DNA of 64,000 nt, taken from NCBI GenBank assembly GCA_964388445.1, contig CAYMAI010000006.1, forward strand, positions 1-64,000. Reading direction: 5' to 3'. Source of the DNA: CAYMAI01 sp964388445. Lineage in GTDB: Bacteria > 4484-113 > JAGGVC01. The translations under genes were made by a program, and so were the position numbers. The notes under the pieces were generated by a model that made no database searches, had not been told where the DNA came from, and saw only the letters and a list, made by a program, of their open reading frames with translations. Below are positions 42,302-51,472 of this stretch, piece by piece (position 1 is the first letter of the stretch; every line of letters begins with the position of its first letter).

Positions 42302-45085
42302 ATGGGGATAGGCGCGAGGAATCTGGCGCGGCTTTGTGTCAAAGCCGCGATTTTGCTCGCATTCGCGAGCTTTGCGGCGCTCCCGCTTTGCGCGCACGCT
42401 TCCGCGCAGGGGGACGCCATTTCCGTCGGCAAACCCGCGAAAAAACCGCCCGAACAAACGCAGGCGGAAGTTAAAGAGGCTCAGTTGGCGGAAGACGAGG
42501 AATCCACGCCGCCCGCAGAAGATGACGACGAAGAAGGCCCGGCACGGCCGCGCACGCCGCTGCAGCCGAGAGGCGCCCAGCCCGGCGCGGCGAAGGATTT
42601 GCCCGCCGGCGAAGGCGCGACGCCCCCGCTTGCCGCGGGAAAAGAAGGCGCCGAGGAAGGCGAAGGCGGGCCGGAGAGGATGGAGCCGGAATATCCCCTC
42701 GAAGAAAATTACCTAAGGTTTAAAAGCGCCGAAAGCGTGAAGTACGAGCGCGAAGCCAAGCTGCTTACGCTTACCGGCGAGGTTGTAATCGAAATCGAGG
42801 ACATTACTCTCGCGGCGGACTTCGTTCAGGTGGACGACGCCGCGAAGGAAATATACGCCAAGGGTCACGTCGCAATCTGGAAAGAAGACGACATCATTTT
42901 CGGCGACGAGCTTTTCATGAATTACGAGTCTAAGTATTTCCGCATAACGAATCCCAGCGGGAACACGTCGGGCAAGGACATTAACGGACATCTGTATTTC
43001 GAGGGCGAAAACCTCGAGGGCACGTTCGACAGATACGTATTGCACAAAGGACGGGCGACCACTTGCGAGCCGTTTTGCGCAATCGACGAGTATCACATCA
43101 AATCGAAGAAAATAATCGTGCGGCCGAGAAAGCGCATCGTGATGGAGCATAACTATTCGTACATTCGCGAAAAGAAGGTTTTCTACTGGCCGCTCATCGT
43201 CATTCCGCTGCAGGAAAGCGAGCGCGAAAGAAAGCGAGGGCCGTTCGACCAGAATTACGGAAACAACCCGACCGAAGGCTGGTTCGCGAAATACGCCTGG
43301 ACATATAGCGCTAAGTATAAAGACGCTTTGAACGACCCGCTCAAAGGCGTGGCGATACTCGAAATTATGGAAAAGAAGGGCGTGAACGTTGGCCAGCGGC
43401 AGGATTTTTACTTCACCGACATGGGCGTAACCAGCATCTGGTGGGAATATCTTTTCAGCAACGAAAGCAGCGTTGGCCGCACCACGTCGTCGCTCAATCC
43501 TTCGTTTTCGTTTTCTCCAGCCGCGGAGCCGTATAGAAATATCGCGCAAACCGGCGAAGTCGCGACCGGCAAGAAGCCGCAGGATTACAGGTATAAACTA
43601 ACGCAGGACATCAGACTAGGCTCGGTGTCGGGCCAGATGTCGATGGAAAGAGTGAACAGATACAGCCTATTCCGCCAGCGCACGAACACGTTCAGCAGCG
43701 GAATTTCGCTTAACCGCTCGGCGGGGTCGTCGTCCACGTCGCTTTCGCTCAATCAAAACTGGAGCGGCACAACGTCGAGCGAGGGCGTGGAATCGAGAAA
43801 CATCAATACGTCGGGCAGTTTCAGCAACGTTTATAAGATTTCGCCGCAGCTTTCTTGGTCGGTTATGCAGTCATACTCCGCGTTCAAGCAGACCGCAGGC
43901 GGCGCGGCGGACCAGGAAGGCAACTTCAACAGCACTTTCGATTATCGCGGGACGAAATTCGGAAGCTCGTTTCAATGGTCGGAAGATATCGACTTCGACG
44001 ACGATAAATATCTCGGAGACAGGATAAAGCCGGTTACTCACCTTCAGCCCAAAGTTACGCTGAACATTTTCAAGCGGAACTGGGAGAAGAAATTCCGGTC
44101 GCTCAACGACATCAACATGTTCGTAGCCAATACTCAAAGCGGGCCGCGAAACGAACTGGACAGCCTCGTGCATTTTCAATTGCGCACGGGATATTCGAAG
44201 CGGCAGGTTATGGGACGGGGAAGCACGCTCACCACGAACATGAATTTCGAGCAAAACGTTTACGACGACGGAAACGCGCTTTATATTTACAACCCGAACG
44301 TAAGCTACGAATATAATCCGGGCCGGTGGGTCAACCTGCGGCTTGGGTGGCAGAAAACGCAGCCGGAAGGGCGCAAAAGCCCGGGCGTTTTGGGCGGCAC
44401 CCCGACTTCGAGCAACAACTTCAACGGCAACGTTACGGTGACGAATCATCGCGACTGGCGCTCGTCCTTCACGAGTTCGTTCGATTATAAGAACAGCCGG
44501 TGGCAGCCGGTCAGAATGACAACGAACTTCGACCCGAACGACAACTTCGGAATGACGACGGAGCTGAGCTGGGATATCGAAACGCGGTCGTTTCAAAACG
44601 CACGGCTTATGACCAGCTATTACGCCGACAGCGGGAATTGGAATCTGTTCACGCGGAGCGATTTCAATTTGAGTCGCGGGGCGAAGCTGCCGGGGGATGA
44701 CGGGGAGACGCTTAAGCACAGGGAGACGCTTGCGACGCTGCAGGGGTTCACGCTGGGATATAACAGGCGGTTCACGCGAGGGTGGGATATGCAGGTGCTC
44801 ACGGAATATAGCAGGTCGAGCACGGGGTATAAGCTGGTGCGGCGGCTGGCGCTGACGAAGGTGAATTGCTGTACCACGATGCAGTTCGCGTATGACGCTC
44901 AGCGGAAGGAGTATTCGATGCAGGTGTTTATCAACGCGTTCCCGGGGCGGAGCACGACGGTCACGGGCAGGAGCGAGCGGGGGCCGGTGGGTGGCGAATC
45001 GATGCGGTTCTTCCTCGATACTCCCGCTAATCAGCTGTTTAATCCGAATACGTATATGGGCGGGGGATATGGGGCGCTGTTTTAG
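42302..45085 (+). CDS. lptD: LPS-assembly outer membrane protein LptD (OstA-like)
   Basis: 927 residues. After a signal peptide comes an unusual linker of some 90 residues rich in Ala, Pro, Glu and Gly with acidic runs. Next is an OstA/LptA-like domain (VKYEREAKLLTLTGEVVIEIEDITLAADFV is its first strand pair) and then a long region of alternating strands, rich in Asn, Ser and aromatics, that should form the beta-barrel; the last residue is Phe, as expected for BAM recognition. Two cysteines (TTCEPFC) stand between the domains, where LptD forms disulfides. It implies lipopolysaccharide in the outer leaflet. The start follows a TATAAT by 13 bases, with no Shine-Dalgarno. Confidence 0.87.
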   Translation: MGIGARNLARLCVKAAILLAFASFAALPLCAHASAQGDAISVGKPAKKPPEQTQAEVKEAQLAEDEESTPPAEDDDEEGPARPRTPLQPRGAQPGAAKDLPAGEGATPPLAAGKEGAEEGEGGPERMEPEYPLEENYLRFKSAESVKYEREAKLLTLTGEVVIEIEDITLAADFVQVDDAAKEIYAKGHVAIWKEDDIIFGDELFMNYESKYFRITNPSGNTSGKDINGHLYFEGENLEGTFDRYVLHKGRATTCEPFCAIDEYHIKSKKIIVRPRKRIVMEHNYSYIREKKVFYWPLIVIPLQESERERKRGPFDQNYGNNPTEGWFAKYAWTYSAKYKDALNDPLKGVAILEIMEKKGVNVGQRQDFYFTDMGVTSIWWEYLFSNESSVGRTTSSLNPSFSFSPAAEPYRNIAQTGEVATGKKPQDYRYKLTQDIRLGSVSGQMSMERVNRYSLFRQRTNTFSSGISLNRSAGSSSTSLSLNQNWSGTTSSEGVESRNINTSGSFSNVYKISPQLSWSVMQSYSAFKQTAGGAADQEGNFNSTFDYRGTKFGSSFQWSEDIDFDDDKYLGDRIKPVTHLQPKVTLNIFKRNWEKKFRSLNDINMFVANTQSGPRNELDSLVHFQLRTGYSKRQVMGRGSTLTTNMNFEQNVYDDGNALYIYNPNVSYEYNPGRWVNLRLGWQKTQPEGRKSPGVLGGTPTSSNNFNGNVTVTNHRDWRSSFTSSFDYKNSRWQPVRMTTNFDPNDNFGMTTELSWDIETRSFQNARLMTSYYADSGNWNLFTRSDFNLSRGAKLPGDDGETLKHRETLATLQGFTLGYNRRFTRGWDMQVLTEYSRSSTGYKLVRRLALTKVNCCTTMQFAYDAQRKEYSMQVFINAFPGRSTTVTGRSERGPVGGESMRFFLDTPANQLFNPNTYMGGGYGALF

Positions 45086-45109
45086 TATTCGCGCGGGGCA
45101 ACTCTCCGG

Positions 45110-45805
45110 CTATTCCTGGGATTCGAGCGAGGTTCTCCAGCCGAATTCGCCGATGAGCGGAACGAAAACAACGGGCAAAATAGTCTCGGTAATCGCTGCG
45201 CCTTTTTCGTCTTTTACGAGCCTGACGAGTTCCTGCGAGCCCATTTCGCCGACGGGAATAACGAGCTTGCCGAGAGGGGCGAGCTGGTCGATGAGCGGTT
45301 GGGGGATTTGAGGCGAGGCAGCGGTGACGATAATCGCTTCGTAGGGCGCGAATTCGGGCAGGCCTTTCGTGCCGTCGCCGGTGGCGAAAATGGCGTTTTC
45401 GAATCCGGCGGTGCGGATGCTTTCTTTGGCGCGTTCGCAAAGTGCGCCGATGCGCTCTATGGTGTATACGGTCTTGGCCAGCGCGCATAAAATCGCTGTT
45501 TGATATCCCGACCCCGTGCCGACTTCGAGGACGCATTCGCCGCCCGTAAGTCCGAGCGCTTCGGTCATTAAAGCCACGATGTAGGGCTGGGAAATCGTCT
45601 GGTCGAGGCCGATAGGCAGCGCTCGGTCTTGATATGCTGCATCCGCATAGTCTTTGCCGACGAACAATTCGCGCGGGATATTGCCCATCGCGAAGAGCAC
45701 GCGTTCGTCCTTGATTCCGCGCGCCGCTATCTGGTTGGCTACCATTCCGCGCCGGAGCGATGGAAAATCGCTTCCGCCATCGGCGAGATTTGGAAACCTC
45801 GGCAT
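45110..45805 (-). CDS. pcm: Protein-L-isoaspartate O-methyltransferase
   Basis: Methylates isoaspartyl residues of aged proteins, starting their repair. 231 residues with MVANQIAARGIKDERVL, the loop PIGLDQTISQPYIVALM that holds the substrate, the AdoMet motif VLEVGTGSGYQTA, and the closing VFVPLIGEFGW. About 20 residues precede the family consensus, so a later start is possible. It is convergent with lptD and 81 bases downstream of the sigma factor gene. Confidence 0.94.
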   Translation of the reverse strand: MPRFPNLADGGSDFPSLRRGMVANQIAARGIKDERVLFAMGNIPRELFVGKDYADAAYQDRALPIGLDQTISQPYIVALMTEALGLTGGECVLEVGTGSGYQTAILCALAKTVYTIERIGALCERAKESIRTAGFENAIFATGDGTKGLPEFAPYEAIIVTAASPQIPQPLIDQLAPLGKLVIPVGEMGSQELVRLVKDEKGAAITETILPVVFVPLIGEFGWRTSLESQE

Positions 45806-45886
45806 AGAATACGCCCCCTGCCCCGCAAATAATACATCAAATCGGGCGGCCCTGCACGATTTTCGGGCGAAGCCGCGCTTTAAGTT

Positions 45887-46825
45887 TCAGCTTCTGGGTT
45901 TTCTTCCCCGCCTTCTCACGCCTGCCGCGGGCGGCCCGTTTTTCGCGTAATACTTCATTTTTCTCAGCGCTCTCGTTTCTATCTGGCGAATTCTTTCCCT
46001 GCTCATGTTCAAATCCGCGCCGATTTGTTCGAGAGTTTTGATTTCTCCGGTACTTGTTCCTGCGGACGAATCGATGCCGAACCGGTGCGTTATCACATAT
46101 TTTTCGCGCTCGTCGAGCGCCTTCATCAGCTCTTTTACCTGAAGAAGCGTCATGGTCTCCGCGAAAAGGTCCTCGGTTGTAGCTACTTTGTCTTTGAGCT
46201 CGCGCGGGTCGTCGGGCGAGCCGCCATCGCTGTGCTCGAACGCGGCGTCCAGGCTTTGTACGTAGGGTATGAGGTCGCTGAACCGTTCGATCGTTTCGAC
46301 GTCGAAGCCGGTGATTTCGGAAAGCTCCTGCGTCGTGGGTTCGCGATGCTGCTTGGTGCGGAATTCGTGCTTGCCCCTGTTTAGTTTGTTCATCGTATCG
46401 AGAACGTGCTCGGGAACGCGAATCTGGCTTTTGTTTTTCGTGATGAACCGCAATATTCGCTGTTTGATCCACCACGTTGCGTAAGTGGAAAACTTGAAGC
46501 CGGTGGTCGGGTCGAATTTTTCGATTGCCCTGATAAGCCCCATATTTCCTTCGCCGATCAAATCCTGAAGCGGAGCGTTAGTCATTCGATAGCGTTTGGC
46601 GATTGAAACGACGAGCCTGAGATTGGCGTTGATTATTTTTTCGCGCACGAGAAGCCGTTCTTCTTCCGAAGTTGCGGGGTCGTGATATTTGGTCATCAGT
46701 TCGTACTCCTGCTCTCTCGTGAGCAGGTTTATCGTGCTAATAAAGCCGAGATATTGAAGAAGAGCGTTTTCGAGACGGTCGTCTTCTTTGGTTTGAATTT
46801 CTTTTTCTGTGGGTTTCTCGGCCAT
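45887..46825 (-). CDS. Group 2-type RNA polymerase sigma-70 factor
   Basis: 312 residues: region 1.2 (LENALLQYLGFIS), region 2 (NLRLVVSIAKRYR, LQDLIGEGNMGLIRAIEKFD, FSTYATWWIKQRILR), region 3 and region 4 (RIRQIETRALRKMK). Region 1.1 is absent, so it resembles RpoS-like or alternative SigA-like factors and not the housekeeping sigma. The C-terminus adds a basic end (RRRGRKPRS). The following gene codes for an exported protein and lies 11 bases upstream in the same operon direction. Confidence 0.93.
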   Translation of the reverse strand: MAEKPTEKEIQTKEDDRLENALLQYLGFISTINLLTREQEYELMTKYHDPATSEEERLLVREKIINANLRLVVSIAKRYRMTNAPLQDLIGEGNMGLIRAIEKFDPTTGFKFSTYATWWIKQRILRFITKNKSQIRVPEHVLDTMNKLNRGKHEFRTKQHREPTTQELSEITGFDVETIERFSDLIPYVQSLDAAFEHSDGGSPDDPRELKDKVATTEDLFAETMTLLQVKELMKALDEREKYVITHRFGIDSSAGTSTGEIKTLEQIGADLNMSRERIRQIETRALRKMKYYAKNGPPAAGVRRRGRKPRS

Positions 46826-46836
46826 ATTTATTTCCG

Positions 46837-47625
46837 CTATCTTCCTCCGAACGCGCCCGCGGCAGTCATCATCTGGGACGGGTCTGCCTCGATTATCTTA
46901 ACGCCGCTTGGCGGTCTGAAAAATTCCGGCCCCCTGTCCGCCACTTCGGTCAAGTTGCGTATTTCCCATGTGAACATCATGCCCGGCATATTCATGCGAA
47001 CCGCAATCGGAAAGCCGTGTTTATCCGATACCCAGAGGTTGAGGTCGATGCTTTGGCCGCCTTCCGCGGGAAGTTTAACCGCATAGCCGGTAGCTTTTAG
47101 TCCGAGTATTTCGCGCGCGGGAATCGTCTTGACGTTCGCTCCTTGCAGAACTTTGGAGAAATCTTTGTTGCCGATAAGCGCGCCGCTGCCCGCCATTTGT
47201 TCCGCCGACATTCCCTTCATGCTGAATTTCATTCCGTTGAGCGTATCGGGGTACCACATATACGCATAGTTGTCTTGCTCGTTGACCATCACTTCTACGA
47301 GGACGCTTTCGGCCGCGCCCATCATTTCGCCCATGAAGTCGTTTATCGCGAGCCGGAGGCTGTTGCCTTGTATGAAGATTTTGCCGCCTACCGAAACAGC
47401 GACCGGCTGGGCGCTTATTTCGTCCATCGTGATTTTCATACGGGCTCTTTCCTCCGGCGACATTTCGCCGGCGAGACCGGAAAAACCCTCGAAGAAAGTG
47501 GACATAAGCTTGCCCATGTCTTTGATTTCGACTGTAATCAGTATGTCGCCCCGCGAAGCGGCATCCGCCGGCTGCGCCGCGGCGATTGCGCAAAGAAAAA
47601 CGAAAACTCCAAGTAAAAACCGCAT
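46837..47625 (-). CDS. Exported protein, LolA/DUF4412-like fold suspected
   Basis: 262 residues with a signal peptide cut near ADA. The mature part is Met-rich (MMGAAESVLVEVMV, MSAEQMAGSG, MNMPGMMFTWEI) and strand-rich, with the pattern of periplasmic proteins that bind lipid or report oxidation: a region YMWYPDTLNGMKFSMKG and a final LTEVADRGPEFFRPPSGVK, similar in style to DUF4412/LolA-like proteins. The family assignment is weak. It lies just upstream of the sigma gene, same strand. Confidence 0.6.
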   Translation of the reverse strand: MRFLLGVFVFLCAIAAAQPADAASRGDILITVEIKDMGKLMSTFFEGFSGLAGEMSPEERARMKITMDEISAQPVAVSVGGKIFIQGNSLRLAINDFMGEMMGAAESVLVEVMVNEQDNYAYMWYPDTLNGMKFSMKGMSAEQMAGSGALIGNKDFSKVLQGANVKTIPAREILGLKATGYAVKLPAEGGQSIDLNLWVSDKHGFPIAVRMNMPGMMFTWEIRNLTEVADRGPEFFRPPSGVKIIEADPSQMMTAAGAFGGR

Positions 47626-47716
47626 CTTTTCACCCCATCATGCCCCGTGTCGATGAAAGTACATACTACCCGCGCAAATGCGCAAGTAAGCTATTAAATG
47701 GACGGCGACGCGCCCA

Positions 47717-48532
47717 TTATGTTCCTGATTCCGCACGTTTTTTCGCCGATTCATCCGCGATATCCTGCTTGTCGATCGGCTTCACGAAGGCGACGAGCTG
47801 GACGCTGACGAGATATAAAAGGATTATCGGGCCTGCGAGAAGAAGCATCGTGAACGCGTCCGGACTGGGCGTCAGCACCGCCGAGAGAATCAAAATCACG
47901 ACGATTGCGGTTTTGAAATGTTTCAAAAGACTTGCCCGCGTTACCCAGCCCAGCTTGGCGAGGCCGAGAAGAACGACGGGCAGCTCGAACAAAACGCCGC
48001 CCGCGACGACGAGCCCGAAAAGAAAGCTGAAATATCTGCCTACGGACAGCACCGGAAGAAACCTCTCGCGTCCCCAACCGAGAAGGATGTGTACGCCGGC
48101 GGGAGCGACGACGAAAAACGTGAAAACCGCGCCGAGAATGAAAAGAACGAAGAGCCACGGGATGACGCCGCGCACAACGCGCCGTTCGTTTTCGAGAAGC
48201 CCGGGCGAGATAAACCGCCACAAATGGAAAAGCGCGAACGGCGCTGTTAGAATCAAAGAGGCGAATAGCGCGATTTTTATGTCCGTTAAAAACGCTTCGG
48301 GAACCGCGAAATAGTGGAGCGAAATTTCTTCGCCCAGCGGATATAGCAGAAAATCGAAAATCCGCTTGACGAAAACGAAGCTTAAAACGAAAGCGAGCAC
48401 GAGAAAACCGATAATGGCGAATATTCTGTAGCGGAGTTCCACGAGATGCGGATAAACCTCGGCCCAGCAGCCGATGCGCTCTGCCGCGCCGCCGCCGCCG
48501 AAACCGGAATCGCTATGGCCGTTTTCCGTCAT
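47717..48532 (-). CDS. tatC: Sec-independent translocase subunit TatC
   Basis: Receptor of the twin-arginine export system in the inner membrane. 271 residues with six predicted helices; the cytoplasmic start with HLVELRYRIF, the FLTDIKIALFASLILTAPF loop and the later AVLTPSPDAFTMLLLAGP are diagnostic. Its ATG overlaps the tatB stop (ATGA), so the two are coupled. Confidence 0.95.
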   Translation of the reverse strand: MTENGHSDSGFGGGGAAERIGCWAEVYPHLVELRYRIFAIIGFLVLAFVLSFVFVKRIFDFLLYPLGEEISLHYFAVPEAFLTDIKIALFASLILTAPFALFHLWRFISPGLLENERRVVRGVIPWLFVLFILGAVFTFFVVAPAGVHILLGWGRERFLPVLSVGRYFSFLFGLVVAGGVLFELPVVLLGLAKLGWVTRASLLKHFKTAIVVILILSAVLTPSPDAFTMLLLAGPIILLYLVSVQLVAFVKPIDKQDIADESAKKRAESGT

Positions 48533-49005
48533 GCGTCCGCCTTTCCGGCGCCGGAGAGGTAATCGTCCGTTTCTCCGGCGATTTCCGCGGCGTCATGCTT
48601 GCCGGCGATTTCGTCTTTTTCCTCCGCTTGCGCGGCGTATGAGCGCTCGTAATTTTCCGAATCGAACGCGGCGGCGCCGGTGTTTTCGCCGGCGAGATAG
48701 TCGTCGTCGTCAGCCCGAACCGCGTAAGCCTTTGCATCGCGGCGCGGCGGCGGGGCGGTGGACGGCTCGATTATCTCCTTCGCGAAGGCGGCGATGGGAT
48801 TTTTTATCGAGTCCACCGTATCCCTGATTTCGTCGAACTCCGAAGCGGCGGTTCCAAGCTCGCCGCGGACGTCGCGGGCGAAATCGCGCATCGAGCGCAC
48901 GAATTTGCCGAGGTTTTTGCCGATTTCGGGTAGCGCTTGCGGCCCCCAGAAGACAAGCACGAAACCGAAAATCACAAGTAGCTCGCCGAGGCCGACGTTA
49001 AACAC
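48529..49005 (-). CDS. tatB: Twin-arginine translocase subunit TatB (or TatA/B)
   Basis: 158 residues: a short membrane helix with Glu8 (VGLGELLVIF), the hinge WGPQALPEIG, an amphipathic helix (GKNLGKFVRSMRDFARDV) and a long acidic tail. Glu8 and the length favour TatB; no separate TatA gene is in the window. The GTG at 49005 has no Shine-Dalgarno, and TATAAT ends 6 bases upstream, so the message is probably leaderless. Confidence 0.88.
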   Translation of the reverse strand: MFNVGLGELLVIFGFVLVFWGPQALPEIGKNLGKFVRSMRDFARDVRGELGTAASEFDEIRDTVDSIKNPIAAFAKEIIEPSTAPPPRRDAKAYAVRADDDDYLAGENTGAAAFDSENYERSYAAQAEEKDEIAGKHDAAEIAGETDDYLSGAGKADA

Positions 49006-49011
49006 GGTTCG

Positions 49012-49017
49012 ATTATA
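49012..49017 (-). promoter_or_regulatory. -10 box of leaderless tatB
   Basis: TATAAT, 6 bases from the GTG at 49005. Confidence 0.6.
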
Positions 49018-49075
49018 TCAGCGGACGCGCAATTCTCCTCGCATACCGCGGCTTTGCGCGATAATCGGCGCTCTT

Positions 49076-49828
49076 ATGGCAAACGCCGTGGAAATCCGGA
49101 ATCTTACCGTCGATAAAGGCGGGTTTCGCGCGCTTGAAAACGTGAACCTAACCGTAGGGCAAGGCGAATTCGCCGCCATCCTCGGCCCGAACGGCGCGGG
49201 AAAAACGACGCTGATAAAGGCGATACTCGGTCTTGAAAAGCCCGTTTCGGGGGAAATTTCGCTGTTCGGGATGCCGCGACGGAGTCTTTCGCCAAAAGAT
49301 ATCGGATACGTTGCGCAGTTCAAAACGCTGGACAAGACCTTTCCCGCAGTTACATGCGACCTTGTCGCGAGCGGACTTGCACGAACTTGGCCGTGGCGGA
49401 TACCTCCGCAGGCGCACATCGCGGTAAGCGAGGCTCTTTCTTACGTAAGCGCCAGCGACCTTTGCCACAAGCCGCTCAAATGGCTGTCGGGCGGGGAATT
49501 GCAGCGCGTTTACCTGGCGCGGGCGCTGGTCAGAAAGCCGAGACTTCTCCTGCTGGACGAGCCTGCGACGGGCATCGATCCGGCGGGCGAAATCGATATG
49601 TATCACGTGCTCGAAAACTACATTAAGGAGAAAAACGCGGCCGCGCTGATCGTAACTCACGACTGGCTTGCCGCAAGACACCACGCGTCGAAAGCGATAC
49701 TATTGAATAAAAACGTGATTAGCGTTGGCGACCCGTCCGAAGCGCTGCTCGACGAATATATGAGAACCGCTTTCGGCCATGAAGGCCACTATCATCCCGC
49801 GGCGGAGGGCGGCGCACGCGATGTTTGA
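49076..49828 (+). CDS. Metal ABC transporter ATPase, ZnuC/MntB type
   Basis: 250 residues: Walker A GPNGAGKTT, Q-loop GYVAQFKTLD, signature LSGGELQRVYLARALV, Walker B LLLLDEPATGID and the switch His in IVTHDW. The family imports zinc or manganese. The C-terminus has a His-rich run (HEGHYHPAAEG), common where metals are handled. Its stop overlaps the start of the permease gene by 8 bases. No substrate-binding protein gene is adjacent. Confidence 0.9.
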   Translation: MANAVEIRNLTVDKGGFRALENVNLTVGQGEFAAILGPNGAGKTTLIKAILGLEKPVSGEISLFGMPRRSLSPKDIGYVAQFKTLDKTFPAVTCDLVASGLARTWPWRIPPQAHIAVSEALSYVSASDLCHKPLKWLSGGELQRVYLARALVRKPRLLLLDEPATGIDPAGEIDMYHVLENYIKEKNAAALIVTHDWLAARHHASKAILLNKNVISVGDPSEALLDEYMRTAFGHEGHYHPAAEGGARDV

Positions 49829-50630
49829 GGCGTTTTCGCTGGGATTCATGCAACGCGCGCTTCTCGCCGGAACGCTTGTCGCGTTCGCCGCGAGCTATTA
49901 CGGCGTGTTCATCGTTCAGCGCGGGATGTCGTTTATGGGCAACGGGCTAGCACACGCCGCGTTCGGCGGAGTCGCGCTGGGGCTTCTATTGGGCGGCGAG
50001 CCGCTTTTCGTCGCGGTGCCGTTCACGGTCGCCGTCGCATTGCTCATTACATTCATACGCGACAAAACCACGCTTTCGTCCGACACCGTCATCGGGGTTT
50101 TCTTCGCGGTTTCCATGGCGCTCGGCATAATCTTTTTGTCCAGGCTCCCGACATTTACAACCGATGCGTTCGCTTATCTATTCGGCTCGATTTTGGCTGT
50201 CGGCGAACTGGACATTTGGGCGGCGGGCTCGCTTGCGGCAATCGCGGCGATGACGTTTCCGCTTTGGGGCGAGTGGGCGTATGCGACATTCGACAGGGAT
50301 GCCGCACTGGCGGACGGGCTTCCGGTAAAGTCGAGGGATTATCTTTTATCGGTGCTTATTGCGCTGACCATAGTCGTTAGCGCGAAAGTGGTCGGAATCG
50401 TGCTTATCAGCGCGTTTATCGTAATTCCGGCGGCCGCGGCGCGGCTCGTGGCGCGCAGGTTTTTCGACATGACGGCGATTTCGATATTCACCGGCATCGT
50501 TTGCGTGGCGGCGGGACTGGCGGCTTCGTACGTTTTCGACGCGCCGAGCGGAGCGGCTATCGTCCTCGTACAAACCGCGGCGTTCGGGCTGATGTTTATC
50601 GCCGGCGCTCTTACCGGAAAATCGCGGTAA
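49821..50630 (+). CDS. Metal ABC transporter permease, ZnuB type
   Basis: 269 residues with about eight helices. FMQRALLAGTLVAFAASYYGVFIVQRGMSFMGNGLAHAAFGGVALG is the ABC-3 family opening, followed by FAYLFGSILAV. The ATG at 49821 lies within the last codons of the ATPase gene. With it, this makes an inner-membrane importer of zinc or manganese that relies on an unlinked binding protein. Confidence 0.92.
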   Translation: MFEAFSLGFMQRALLAGTLVAFAASYYGVFIVQRGMSFMGNGLAHAAFGGVALGLLLGGEPLFVAVPFTVAVALLITFIRDKTTLSSDTVIGVFFAVSMALGIIFLSRLPTFTTDAFAYLFGSILAVGELDIWAAGSLAAIAAMTFPLWGEWAYATFDRDAALADGLPVKSRDYLLSVLIALTIVVSAKVVGIVLISAFIVIPAAAARLVARRFFDMTAISIFTGIVCVAAGLAASYVFDAPSGAAIVLVQTAAFGLMFIAGALTGKSR

Positions 50631-50701
50631 TCGGCCGGATAGCGGGATGTTACAATAGGGTATCCTGCGGTTTTCCCCCCGGCGGGGACGGGAGTTGCGC
50701 T

Positions 50702-51436
50702 ATGGGATTTTTTCAGAGAATGTCCAGGTTTTTCCGTGCGCTTTTCGGCGGCGCGATGCGCTCTATCGAAGACCCGGAGCTGATTTTGCGCCAGACCATC
50801 GACGACATGCGCGCGAAAATACCCAAGATGAACGAAGGGCTTACGAAGATGCGCGCGGGCGCGACGCTGCTCGAAGAAGAGCTTAAGGAATACGAATCGA
50901 ATTCGCGCAAGCTGAAATCCACGATACGCGCCGCTCTGGAACAGGGCGACGAGACCGTGGCGGCGGGATATGCGGTAAGGCTGCGCGACTTGCAGGCGGG
51001 ATACGAGCGGACGCGCGCTCAACTCGAGCAAGCCGTCAAAGCCTATGAGCAGGCGAGCGAGCTTAGAAACGAGTATAAAAAGGAAATCGAGCGCAAGACT
51101 CGCGAATTCGAGCAGGCCGTCGACGCGAAGCGGCTGGCGGAATTCAAGAAAGAAGTGGCGAGCGCGTTCGAAACTTTCCAAGTGGGCGACGTGGATTACA
51201 CCTACAAGGAAATGATGGACAAAATGCGCCGAAAGACCGCGGAGGCGGAAGCGCGGCTCGACGTCGCGATGGACCACCTGGACGTGGAGCAATACAAGCT
51301 TCAGCGCCGGGCGGAAGAGCTGGAAGCCAAGGAAATACTGAACCAGTTCAAGGCCGAATGGGGATTTGAATCGGAAACGGCGCCTTCACCGGAAAAAACG
51401 CTCGGCGGAATCGAGCAGGAAAAGCAGTCGCAGTAA
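50702..51436 (+). CDS. pspA: PspA/IM30 family membrane-stress protein
   Basis: 244 residues, nearly all helical: an N-terminal amphipathic helix (GFFQRMSRFFRALFGGAM) and long coiled coils with DPELILRQTIDDMRAKIPKMNEGL and heptads such as LEEELKEYESNSRKLKS. PspA-like proteins polymerise on damaged inner membranes and hold them sealed. No pspF, pspB or pspC is nearby. GGGAG precedes the ATG, and a TACAAT lies about 50 bases upstream. Confidence 0.9.
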   Translation: MGFFQRMSRFFRALFGGAMRSIEDPELILRQTIDDMRAKIPKMNEGLTKMRAGATLLEEELKEYESNSRKLKSTIRAALEQGDETVAAGYAVRLRDLQAGYERTRAQLEQAVKAYEQASELRNEYKKEIERKTREFEQAVDAKRLAEFKKEVASAFETFQVGDVDYTYKEMMDKMRRKTAEAEARLDVAMDHLDVEQYKLQRRAEELEAKEILNQFKAEWGFESETAPSPEKTLGGIEQEKQSQ

Positions 51437-51472
51437 TTGCGCGGAATAAAGCGCACGATTGCGGGTGCCGGT

